Below are positions 50,263-61,377 of a stretch of 64,000 nucleotides of DNA, piece by piece. The position numbers and the translations under genes are program-made. The first letter of the stretch is position 1, and the number at the start of each line of letters is the position of its first letter. This stretch comes from Diphasiastrum complanatum (lineage: Eukaryota; Streptophyta; Lycopodiopsida; Lycopodiales; Lycopodiaceae). The notes beneath the pieces were generated by a model. It did not search any database, was not told the DNA's origin, and saw nothing but the letters and a program-made list of their open reading frames with translations. The stretch is from positions 1 through 64,000 of the forward strand of contig MU832621.1 in NCBI GenBank assembly GCA_029204225.1, in the 5' to 3' direction.

Positions 50263-53244
50263 GATATGTTGATATGTTTTTCTCTCTCTCTTGTTTCTCT
50301 TGGTCTATCTTTGTCCCAAACACAGGCACTCTTTCTCTTAAAATAGTGTTATCCATTATTGAAGATGGTGTAGTCCATTACTCAGTATGGTACACATTTG
50401 TACTGTGAGCACCTTATTTTTAAGAGTTGTAACTCTCAGATGGTAGGAATTCGGGGGTATAGTACCAACCAAATGGGTTGTTTTATGTGACAGTAAAACC
50501 ATGTGCAGATTCTTGTTAAAATCGCAATTTTGTTAATGAATTATTGCAATTCATTTGGAACAAATATGGGGGTACTCCAGTATTTGGTGGAATAGATATG
50601 TGCATATCTGGTATTGGAAATCCTGATGAAGTTGAGATCTCTGGATTATCAGATAATGCGATTAAAGATTTTTTTTAAGATCGGATCCTATATTAGGTAT
50701 AGGATGGTCAGATAGTCTTTTTGATTTTCTGAAGGTCGGATCTAAAAGCAAAGGACTTTCTTGGAGAGAAAACTGATGGTATGGGACATCAGTGATTTCA
50801 AAGAGGAAATTCTTATGCAAGAATGATTTGTAGGCCAGTGGTAAGTATTCATTTTGTTGGTAATGCTAACAGTTGAACCATTGATTAAACTTGTTTAAGG
50901 TATTTGGAGAGGTTATGAGATATAGATATGGATCCTTCAATGATATCTCATAAATTCCAAATCGGAAATCCTTAAAAGCTATTCTTCTATTAATTTTAGA
51001 CCTCTACTTTTTAGATATTTCTTATATACGAGACAATTGGATTGAGATTCATATAGTTCCTTCCAGTGTAGAACATGGTTCTGAAGGACTGTTTAAGTTA
51101 TATAAATTCATGTTTCCACTTCAGTTTTGTAAATATAGCTCAGAATCGATTGATGTTTCAATCGATTAAGTGGAATTTAGACTTTTTGGACCCAATTTAT
51201 TATCTCTATTGGATAGTTGATTATTGAAAGTAATGTTTCTATCACTCGGGATAAGATATTTAGTGATTTTAAGGAAAAAGTCCGGTTTGTCATAGTATTG
51301 GATACTCATTACTGAATTTTTCAATCTTTGATATCTTATACGTTGTCTCCTGGGAACTTTTTGATTGAAATTGTGAATTTTTTTTTAAAAGGGGGAGAAG
51401 AAAATGATAGGAATCAGACTTTCATGGGATCAACCAGTTGCATAGATTTCTTTTGTGAAATCTAGTTTGTGTGCAATGGTGGAACTATCCAGTGTGAATA
51501 GAGAAAATCTCTAGTGATTGTTTTGAATAATCTGGAACTAGAGGAGTTTTGGGGATAATGAGCTGTGAGATATTCATGAATATGGTAAGTGTTGGTAAAG
51601 ATTAAATTAAGATTTACTGATTGGCTACAAAATACCATTTAGTTATGGATTGGATTAGTGGAATAAAGCTTTAATCTGAACCTTTTGTCCAAAGATGTCT
51701 ATATAAGTCAACCTAATCTTGGTTTGAACACTAAGATCTGAAGTAGGCTCAATGATTGAAGGAATTTTGTTGATAAAAGTATGATGGTTGGAAAACTTGT
51801 GTCGTGGAATTGTTCACTTCAGAGATTTTCCAGATATGTTATCTACTCAAGAGAAATAGAATTTTTTGTAGCTGAGTTACAAGATTCTCAGTGATATATG
51901 TGAGTAACATATGTGGATTTTGGAGGAATCTGCCAGTTAATGACATATGTGTTTATGTACTGGATCATAGTGAGATTATTCTCATATGCGCACGATTAAT
52001 CTTGTGTGGATTTGCTATGTATTCTTGGTTACTAAAGTTATCTCACTTAACCTAGTTGTTGAACATAGACATGTGATCAAGTATTGTGTTTGACAAGTAC
52101 TTGTAGAGTTAATAGATCTGTACTGATAGATCTATTGGTTAACTTATAGTGATTTGGATATGGGTCTAAATGTGGTGTTGTACATGTATAGTTGAGATCT
52201 GCACCTAGACATTTAAGATTTCTAAATCATGAGCAATTAACTTGAGTAGTTGATTTACTCCTGTGGAAGTTAATTGATAAAATGGACAGTGTGAAAAGAA
52301 TTCACCGGAAACTGTTATTTTGTGTGTATTGCTTGTAAGACACATAATTTATGAGTCATTCAGATTCAGAAAGGAATTATGTGCATAGGATACTGAATTT
52401 CTTGGATGAGTATTTCTCAATTGGGAAATAGACTTGATTCATTAGTGATTGTATTCTTGTGAGCTCAATTGGATACTAGATCCTAGTGGTGCCAAAAATG
52501 GTAAACTGAATTTTGGAAATTCAGCAGAACTTTGAAATCTCTAGATGTTGTTCTAGGATATTGTACGAACGTTATAAAGGTCTTTAATTTCTTTGTTGAT
52601 TGTAGAATTTGGAACTCATAACTTGATTAAGGATCAGTTTGAAAGAATATTTTGAAAATCCAGTGATTTTCCTTGTGGAAAAGATTTCAGAATGATTCTT
52701 ATATTTCCTGAGTTATATGTCGTACATATACTCCAGTATCTTTCAATGATTAAGTATGATTGTGGAATCCTGTAGACTATGATTGACAAATCATAAGATT
52801 CTAGATATTTATGATTGACAAATCATAACCTGATACTTAAAGATCATTTGAAGATTATAGAGAAATGTGATGATTCTTAAGATAATGAGTAATTCTTAAG
52901 ATAATGAGTAATTCTTAATCTCCAGTTTGTAGGAGACATATAAATCTATTATGATATGAATAGATGCTGATTTCTTGCATATGATGCTAGAAATGGGGTT
53001 GTTAACTCATTAGAGTAACTGTAGTACTCTGGTTTGAGTTATGTTTGTCTGAGACTTGATGGATCTCCTAGAGATATTAGATAATTGAGTCTTGATATTT
53101 TAGAATATCAGTATATTCTAAGAATATTTGTACCAAGAAGCATTATTTTCTACAAAAAATTGAAATGGAATTTCTTTAGCTTTTGGATTTGATCTCTAAA
53201 ATAAAGAAGTTAACTCACCCAGTGGTTCATGTAATTACGATTAC
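50263..53244 (+). mobile_element. heavily decayed gypsy interior (element G2)
   Basis: Three kilobases upstream of a chromodomain remnant, in the place where gag-pol should be. No pol motif is readable until about 53205, where KLTHPVVHV recalls the IHPVFHVS block at the end of gypsy integrase. Local duplications are visible, for example an 18-bp tandem at about 52877-52915. Either pol has decayed beyond recognition or this is a large non-coding derivative. Confidence 0.5.
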
Positions 53245-53498
53245 ATGAAGGTGATGAATTTTTGTTTTGGAGTAGATCAACCCATTTGGAAAATTTATAA
53301 ATTAGTGTATCTTTTGGAATTTGAATTGGTATTCATGAGTAGAGGCAAGCAATTAAAGAATTGTTGCATCTCTGAGTACTTATTCAAATGGAAAGATCAG
53401 ACTAAAAATAATGATTCATGGGTAAGATTTGAAAGCTTAAGGAATAGTTTCATGTTTTATTTTTCCCGTTATGAGGACAGATTTTGTTTAAGGGAGAA
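53245..53498 (+). pseudogene. chromodomain at the end of gypsy integrase (G2)
   Basis: Encodes CISEYLFKWKDQTKNNDSWV and RFESLRNSFMFYFSRYEDRF, which fits the chromodomain pattern YLVKWKG...TWE...L...FED found at the C-terminus of chromovirus integrases, where it guides integration into chromatin. It is followed directly by the polypurine tract TTAAGGGAGAAAG and the LTR. Confidence 0.8.
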
Positions 53499-53502
53499 AG
53501 AA

Positions 53503-53598
53503 TGTTACGGCCATATTTGGTTAAGGACCTGGAATAATCCTAATATGGTAGACCGGCCCTCCAGTGTTCGGGATTATTGGTCATGCCTAGATCTGATT
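53503..53598 (+). repeat. start of the 3' LTR of gypsy G2
   Basis: TGTTACGGCCATATTTGG... matches the start of the LTR at 9989-9502 (minus). Only ~95 bp remain before the sequence changes to copia E2 coding sequence. Confidence 0.87.
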
Positions 53599-55505
53599 CC
53601 AAGTCCGAAGATCAGTTCCTAGACCTCAAAGAAAAAGACAAAGCCCATGAAGTCGACTTGTCAGATTCTCCTGACATATTGAACTTCCCAGTTTCTAAGT
53701 CGACTATTCCTATTGAAGGTTCAAGTACAACTACTCCCGACAAACAACAAATCAATGGTGAATCCGAAGATGATGATGTTGCAGTTCAACAACTATAGTA
53801 TGATGAAAATGATCAACTTCCTTTATTACCTAGAAGATCTTCAAGAGTTAGCAGACCACCTAACATGTATATCAATGAGTCTATAGCCTACCTTGTTCAA
53901 GAGCCGATGATTGTCTCGACGATTGTTGATGATGACTGTTGTCGACGACTGTCAAAGAGGTACTTAGTCAGCCCGATTCAGATCTCTAGAAAGAAGCTAT
54001 GGATAAAGAGTATTCATCTCTTATCAAGAACTAGACATGGACGATTGTCGAATTACCTGCTAGCAGAAACGTAGTTGATTGCAAATGGTTTTTCAAAGTC
54101 AAGTACAACGCAGATGGAAGAATCAATAGGAGAAGCGCATGACTTGTAGCCAAAGGTTTTTCTCAGGCATGCAACGTCAATTACACTGAGACTTTCAGTC
54201 CAGTAGTCAAGCATTCTTCTATTTGACTTTTGCTATCATTTGCTGCTGCAGCAGATCTGGAAATACATCAAATGGATGTACAGACATCATATCTTAATGG
54301 AGTTATTGAAGAAGACATTTGCATGGTGCAACCTGAAGGTTACAATATCGAAGGTAAACACAATCATGTGTGTAAACTCCATAAAACACTTTATGGCTTG
54401 AAGCAATCTGCTCGAGCATGATTTCAGAGGATCAATACTTTTTTTATTGATCATGGCTACGTACCAAGCTTTTCAGACTCCAATGTTTACTTCAAAGCAG
54501 TGCAGCAGTCTTTTATCATTATCACTTTATACGTGGATGAGACATTGCTTTTCAGCAATAGTACCGATCTGATAAAAGAGGCTAAGACAATGGTATATTC
54601 TGAATTCGACATGACCAATCTGGACGAAGCACATTTCTGCCTTGGTATTCAAATCCATAGAGACAGAAAATAGAAGTTGATATACATTACTCAACAGAGG
54701 TACATCTACAATATGTTAGTCAAATATAATCTGATTTAATGCAAGTTAGCTCTCTCACCAATGGAATCAGTTCTCAAATTGTCAAAGGACCAGTGTCCTC
54801 AAAAAATTCAAGAGAAGTAGCAGATGCATGAGTATCCTTACCATTCTATTATAGGATCTCTTATGTACACCATGATCTTTTGTAGTCAACTCTTTCAGTC
54901 AGTTTATGACTAACCCTGCTGTAACACATTGGAAGGCTCTTATCAGAGCCATGAAATATCTTCGAGCTACTATGGACTTTTGCATTTATTATGGAGCAGT
55001 CGGCAACAACAAACTCAATCTACTCAGTGGTTACACAGATGCAAGTTGGACAGGAGATGTAGACACTCGTAAATCCACCTCCAAATTTACATTCTTCCTC
55101 AACAATGGTCCTATTTCTTGGAACAGTTGCAAGCAATCTTCGACAGCTCCATCTTCCACTGAATCAGAGTATATCACAGCCTCTCAATCTACAAAGGAAG
55201 CAACTTGACTGAGGAACTTATTCTCACATATCGGTATGATTCAATATGCTTTGATGACTTTATTTTGTGATAATCGAAGTGCCATTGCTTTATCAGTCAA
55301 CCCTAGGTTTCATTCCAGGAGTAAGCACATTGAAACTAAGTATCACTTCGTTAGAAGCAAATTTCTTGACAAAGAGGTTAACTTGTAGTACTATAGAATG
55401 CAAGATATGACATCAGATATTTTTACTAAAGCATTAAGCTTGGAAGCACACAGAATGTTCTGTGCGGAACTAAGTTTGAAGGTCAAGGCATTCAAGGATT
55501 CAGAT
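53599..55505 (+). pseudogene. copia E2 pol remnant: RT and RNase H
   Basis: Starts with the linker between integrase and RT (RRSSRVSRPPNMY), then a frame-shifted RT: AAADLEIHQMDVQTSYLNGV, EEDICMVQPEGYNIEGKHNH, CKLHKTLYGLKQSARA, then a stop and IIITLYVDETLLFSNST. The catalytic YVDD reads YVDE here. RNase H follows: HWKALIRAMKYLRATMDFCI, LLSGYTDASWTGDVDTRKST, SSTESEYITASQSTKEAT, and [19 protein letters not shown]. At least eight stops or shifts are present. It ends at the polypurine tract AAGGGAGAG before the LTR. Confidence 0.92.
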
Positions 55506-55515
55506 TAAGGGAGAG

Positions 55516-56733
55516 TGTTGGATTATTCTCCTTCCTACTAATCGACTAATCGGTTTAAATCTTCATCCATTTGTTTATTTAGTTCTGCAAATTTTCTCGT
55601 GTTTTTACAGTTTGTAGAATTACAAGTATTTTTACACAATCTGCATAAATACATGAAGTTTGACAACAATGTCGGAAAATTTCTGTCACTACACAAACCC
55701 GACAATGTCATCTTTTTGCTATAGTCAATTTTCTCTCAAAGTGACATTGTCAAAAATTGCAAGTAAAAATACAGTGTCGTGTTTTTTGCATTTTTCGTCT
55801 GTTAGGAATTTCGAGTAAAAATGCAATGTCATCTTTTTCGCCTATCAAGATTTGTGAGTAAAAATGCAGTGTCACGTTTTTAGCATTTTTCAATGTGCCT
55901 CAAATGTTAAGGAAATGACTTTGGCAAACTGTGGGGCTACCCCAAATATTAAGAAAATGAGATTTTGTGACACTATTGGATTTTTTGCAAAAAGCCGACA
56001 CTGTAGCTTTTTTTGCAACACTGTCGTTTTTTCCTGATGACAGTTTCACGTTCATTTCCACAGAGTGACAATTACATTCATTTATGCAAACAGACTATTT
56101 ACGGCCAATTGTCACCGCTTATCAGCAATCAGCTTCAGAGAAGAACTAGATGAATGTCAGAAGACTGCAGCCAACTGACAGCCGCATTTGACAATCTAAT
56201 TTTTTACTATAAATAAGCAGGCTTTTGTCAAGCAGATCATTATCACGATCATAAGTATTGTAGTTAGCCCTCTATCAAGCTTTCAAGCTTGAACTCTCTT
56301 GAGCATTCTAGCTCAATCTTTTAGAGTTTGTTTTAGAGTTGCTATTGTGCTACTGCTTATTAACAAAGTTGCTTATTTCAGACTTATTCTTAGTTACTCA
56401 GAGATAGTTTAGAGTGCGTGGTTTCTATTCGCTATTATTTGCTCTCATTTACATCTGATTTGTTTTCTTACTGAATCAATCAAACTTCTTATTGCGTTCA
56501 GTATGTGTCAGAATGTATGCATTTCTGTAATGCTTTAAAACTGATAGATATTGTCTGAGGATTCAATGCTTTATGTTTGGCTACGTAAGCACTTAGTTTT
56601 TAGCGATTTCAAAGTTAGTTGATAAAGATTGAACGTTATTCCCATCACTACTGTTTTGTTCAATATTGATAGGCATAGTCATGCATTGGAAGTAGGAAAA
56701 GTTTTTGTTTTACTTTACAACTTATTGTTGACA
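55516..56733 (+). repeat. 3' LTR of copia E2
   Basis: A 1218-bp LTR from TGTTGGATTATTC to TATTGTTGACA. The last ~750 bp match 10108-10892. The middle contains a TATA-like tataaataagc near 56208 that probably starts transcription. The outside flank at 56734 is not a PBS, so this is the 3' LTR. Confidence 0.92.
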
Positions 56734-57014
56734 TGTATAAATAAGGAGGCTTTGTACCTTACAAACATACTCTTTCAAGTAAAGCTTCTCATTTCACTCA
56801 TTTGATGTGTAAAGTAATTTAGATTGTGATGAATACTCTTGCCTTGATTCTAACTAGCTTGCTTTTGATTTCCATCTCATTGTCTTTGGACTAGAAGCTA
56901 GTTTCTTGTGCAATCATTCATTATTTTGATCATTTGTACTTGTTGTAGCTTCAAATATGTGAAAAATTCTCAGCTTGAAGATGACACGGCAAGTCGAAGG
57001 ATAGTAAAGCTTTC
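56734..57014. other. spacer between copia E2 and E3
   Basis: Begins tgtataaataagg and has LTR-like composition, but no second copy is in the window. No coding sequence. Confidence 0.45.
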
Positions 57015-57640
57015 GTGCTTATTATTCTCAATATATTAGACACTCAGATTGGCCACATATATGAAGCTCAAACTTTGAAAGAAGTATGGGATATTCTGAG
57101 CTCACTATATGATGTGAGGGACGTAACTTCTAAGTTACATCTACGAAGAAAACTATTCACTCTCAAGATGTCGAATGGTGATTCACTTCAGAATCACATT
57201 AACCAGTATAAGAATCTCTTGCAACATATGGCTGTTGTCAGATCAACCGTAGACGATCAACCGACAATTATGACATTGCTTTCAAGATTTCCCGATATAT
57301 ATTATGAGAAGTGGGTGATGATCATATCAACACACTCAGATTTAACTCTTAATAGAGTTATCACTATGTTCTGCAAGAAGATAATCGAAGAAGTCAAGAC
57401 GCTTTGTCGACTTCATCATCTCATGCTCTATATGTCAACAAAGGCTCAAAATGCCAGAAGCAGAAAAGCTCTAAGCAGTCTGCATCAAATCAAAAACCAA
57501 CACAAAGTCAAGAACAATTATCAAATTCACAATCGAAGAAGAAAACGTTTTGTAAGTATTGCAAGTGCACTAATCATGAGATCCAAGATTGCAGGGAAAG
57601 CAAAGAATGCCGACAAACAACCTGATTAATAGGTGAATGC
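57015..57640 (+). pseudogene. copia E3 gag
   Basis: An unbroken 204-codon frame: IGHIYEAQTLKEVWDILSSL, KLHLRRKLFTLKMSNGDSLQ, WVMIISTHSDLTLNRVITMF. The N-terminus is missing because the sequence upstream is unrelated. A zinc knuckle reads in a second frame at 57540-57600 (FCKYCKCTNHEIQDCRESK). It belongs to the same family as the gag at 9990-10107 and 11240-11700. Confidence 0.9.
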
Positions 57641-57683
57641 AGTCACAACATCTCCTGACATCGACATGAACGAATGAGCGTTT

Positions 57684-58327
57684 ATGGTCAAAGACCAAAA
57701 GTCACTATCGGATAATTCTTGGTCTCTGGATTCTGGAGCTACTCAACATATGACTTACGGTACAAAGAAATACATTCATCTTGGCATCAATAGTACTCAC
57801 ATTATCAAAGGTGAAGGCACTGTAAGATTGATATTCCAGCATGATCAAGTCAAACTACTATCAAATATTTTTTATGTTCCTAAACTCTCTACAAATATGT
57901 TATCAGTAAGTAGCGTCACTGATTTAGGTCATAAAGTAGAGTTCGAATCTGATTGATGCCGAATTATTGATAGGACAAATAAGAGCCTTACACTCACGGC
58001 AAGAGGCATGGATACTTATATAGATTGGCACATTGTTATTCTGATACTAGTCAAGCCTTGAAAACCTTTGTTCTTGTTAATAAAGCATTACTATGCACCA
58101 TCAAATATTAGGACACTTGAATCATACATCTGTCGAAAATGTCCAGACACTCCCTAGCACTTGATCTTGACTATCCATTTGATAAAGTCGACCTCCGTGT
58201 CTGTCATAGCTGCATCCTTGGAAAGCAGACAAGGATTCCCTTTAGATCGAGTCATAGGCATGCAACAAAAGATGTCTTAGACATTGTTCATTCAAATATA
58301 TGTGGTCCATTCTATTACCTTCATTGA
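57684..58327 (+). pseudogene. copia E3 protease and pre-integrase region
   Basis: Protease signature SWSLDSGATQHMT (active Asp present), then NIFYVPKLSTNMLSVSSVTD. After a stop at about 57954 the frame changes, and the zinc-binding region of integrase appears as RVCHSCILGKQTRIPFRSSH followed by DVLDIVHSNICGPF. Confidence 0.88.
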
Positions 58328-58329
58328 GG

Positions 58330-58910
58330 AATATTCGAGAAGAACAACTATTTATTTCACTAAGCAAAAATCAAAGGCTTTCAAAATATTTTGACAATTT
58401 AAAGAGCATGCAGAAAATCAAATTGGTAAAAGAATCAAAGCATTGAGATCCGACAACAGGGGAGAATACATCTCTACCGAATTCAAGGAGTATTGTCTTA
58501 ACAATGGCATTGAGCAACAATACATTACCTCCTATTCCCTTGCTGAGAGAAAGAACAAAACCTTAGTCGAATCGACAAAGTGCATGCTAGCACATGCGAC
58601 ACTTCTGAAGTCCTTCTGGGATGAAGCTATTCCACTACAGCTTATATTCAGAACAGATGTCCTACTAAAGGTCTCACAAACAAAACACCATATGAAGTTT
58701 GGACAGGTTCCAAACCTTCTTTATCAAACTTATGAGTTATTGGATGTATCTCTTATGTGCAAGTACCGCATGATCTCGGGAGGAAGCTCGACTTGATACT
58801 CTGGAAGTCGAGCTTGATATCGCAGCTTCTCAAGCTACAAGGAAACAATACCATTGAGAAACTTACTTTCAGATATCAGTCTGAATCAATATGCTCCAAA
58901 AATTGTATCA
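58330..58910 (+). pseudogene. copia E3 integrase end and RNase H scrap
   Basis: Integrase motifs ALRSDNRGEYISTEFKEYCL (second Asp) and SLAERKNKTLVESTKCML (Glu). From about 58796 the sequence jumps to an RNase H-like segment (LDIAASQATRKQ...ETYFQISV), equivalent to 55185-55245. A deletion has thus removed all of RT. The element ends near 58910. Confidence 0.82.
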
Positions 58911-59357
58911 TTAGGAAATATTAGAACTCAAAATGGGCCCTTTTGCAAGATGATATTTTTGACTTCGCACGCTTTCAATGCTTATGTGTCCCAATGAATG
59001 GTGTCCATCTGTGACGAATTGTAACAATGGTTGACGGACGGAAATTGTATTTAACTTTCCCGGCCAAATTTTCGTGACTTTCAAATATCCCGTCGGGCAG
59101 AACAAACAATTGTGATTGGACCACAATTACTGCCCGAATACTCTTATGTTGCCCGTCATTGTTCACGCGAGGTTAATTTGACGTCAATAGTCATAAACTG
59201 TGGTTAACTAATGCTTGTAGTTAAGGAACTTCTTGTCATTCATAGGTATACCTCTCATTTTCTTCATTCTATCTCTCATTTTCCTGCCATTCTTAGGTTT
59301 ACCTCGCAATCTCTACATTCTCTCCGATCTCAGCTTGCGTACTCGTATTTTTGACTA
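58911..59357. other. upstream region of partner gene copy 2
   Basis: No retroelement motif. The last 130 bp are pyrimidine-rich (ctctcattttcttcattcta), as in plant 5' UTRs, and lead to the ATG at 59358. A transposon end, if the cassette is mobile, should lie here; I see no convincing terminal repeat. Confidence 0.4.
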
Positions 59358-60699
59358 ATGGCTACACATAATCGGAGACCAAGAGGAACCATTGATGCAA
59401 TCAATATTTGCAATGAAAAAAATGCAGAAGATCAATGGATACCGAGAATATATCGAAGATATCAATGGATCTTGATGCATCCCTCTGCAAAAGGCTCATT
59501 CCGAAAAAAAAGAAAGATCGGATAACATATATAGAAGCTCTTGAAAAGGCAAGATAATGGATTTTAAAGTATCACCTGCCGGTCAATCTGTCACGAAAGG
59601 TTTAGTTCAGCATGCTTATCTTCACAATGAGCTCAACATTCATGATCTGAATCCAAATGATAGAAGGAAATGCAACTGTAAGTTTTCAGATTCAATTTTT
59701 TTAGATTTAGCATTTTCTATAAATTATATTTGTCTTGAGATGTTTTTGTTGGTTTTACAGATTTGTATCCATCAAATTTCTTTGAATGGAAATCAGTTTA
59801 ATCGATTGTAGGAATAATCGATGTCATACATTCGGATATCGATATTTTACAATATAAAGGTCGTTCCCCAAAATCACTTTTAGAGTCAGGAGTTTTTTTT
59901 TATGATCACACCTATTTTCCTGATAGAAATGGTTTAGTTGATAGATTAGAGCCATATCCTCTACCAAATTTTTTGAGTGAGGAATGAATATCCCTTGATG
60001 CAGCAATTTTAGAAAGTTTTTGATCTAGGCTATATATTGATATTTAGAGTATATTAAAATGTAGCACTGGATCAAAAAATAATAGATTTAGTATCTATCT
60101 TTTTCTATTTTTGTAGATTTTTTTTTTCAAATGCAATGTTCGGAGAACGAAAACAATGTTAATTTGTAAGGACTTGAGTGCTGATATAATCGCCGAGTTG
60201 TTGGATGATGGTTGGGATACAAAACAAAATCAGCAAGTTGAGTGCAAAGTATGTTACTCATCCATGACATTTAGATATCACATTGAAAAACAAATGCTCA
60301 CTTTGTTGCTATATTATAGAAGATGGATTAAATGCAAAAATGTTTACAAGCCACTTGATCAAGATTTTGGTATAAACCCTCAAGAGCAACTTCAGATAAC
60401 AGTGAAAAGAAATGACAACATTCTTGCAATGGTTGAGGTCGAGGAAGATTGGTGTCTCAATCACATTCGATCAAAACTAGACATGTTGCAATTCGATCTA
60501 CCTCAATACTATCAATTTTGATTGAATTGTGTAAAGGTACGTTATGCCATATATAAATAATTTTTTTTTTCTATTTCTAAGTGAATCAATTTCATAAAAT
60601 ATATAACTAAAACAATTTCTCTTGTGCAAGTAAGAGTAAGGCACGAAGAGCATATAAAATGCAAAGATATTGGAACATCCAGCGAAATTGAAGATCCAT
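59358..60699 (+). pseudogene. unrecognised partner gene, copy 2 (longer)
   Basis: A broken gene with several coding blocks. Block 1 (from ATG 59358, MATHNRRPRGTIDAINICNE) shifts to a frame with LDASLCKRLIPKKKKDRITY. Block 2 (59557-59680) has GLVQHAYLHNELNIHDLNPN and ends at a GTAAGT donor. Block 3 (59817-59988) has DIDILQYKGRSPKSLLESGV and FFYDHTYFPDRNGLVDRLEP. Block 4 (60156-60537) has DLSADIIAELLDDGW, KPLDQDFGINPQEQLQITVK and MVEVEEDWCLNHIRSKLDML, with a stop where copy 1 has Ile in FIINGRL, then a GTACGT donor. The function is unknown. Several frame breaks make it a pseudogene, but blocks 3 and 4 look like well-formed protein. Confidence 0.55.
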
Positions 60700-60839
60700 A
60701 GATTATGAGCTATGGAATTTTGTATTATGTAATACAATTTTTTGTATACATCATTTTTGAAAATATATGAACCACTTTTTCTATGAGGCTCTTCCATTTC
60801 TATGATCTCCATTTCCATGGTGCAAAACACAATGTAATT

Positions 60840-60935
60840 GCAACTGGATAATATGAGTTTTCTATAGCAAGATTCATTGTCTCCTGCAGGAAATGCACTA
60901 TCTCCATTGGGGAGATATTCAGTCACTTGAACCCT
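60840..60935 (-). pseudogene. extra partial copy of the C48-like gene's last exon
   Basis: The minus strand encodes ISPMEIVHFLQETMNLAIEN and PVAITLCFAP, matching VSPMEIMHFRQETIKLVMKN and PVAVAECSPP of the last exon at 61536-61378. One in-frame stop precedes it. It shows local duplication of the 3' end of the C48-like gene. Confidence 0.7.
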
Positions 60936-61377
60936 AGTGATCACTACAATTGACGCTTGCCCTTGTTGAAGTCTCGTATATATCGGTTGTATTTTTTGTC
61001 TTCATTGCCTTGGTCTGTATTGTCCTTGTCTTGGCATATTTGGATATGTTCAGATGATGATCTGATCAAAGCTTTGCTGCAACAAATCTAAGTGAACTAA
61101 TGTCACATGTTTGGATTGGTTGTGGAAAAGGTTCGATCAGATAATCATTCTGAACTTATCCAAAAAAGACCATGGTAAAGACAAGGCAGACCAAGACAAT
61201 GAAAAACAAACATGTCAAAAAATAGAAGAAATTGAAGATGAATGAATCATAACCTAAATTGATAAGAGAAAAATTAACAAGTGAGAACAACCATAGAAAA
61301 ACTGTAAGTATATTTCTATTAAAATTTTCTGTACATGTGTCTCATTCACATCAAGTGAGACGAATTTTTAAACAGAA

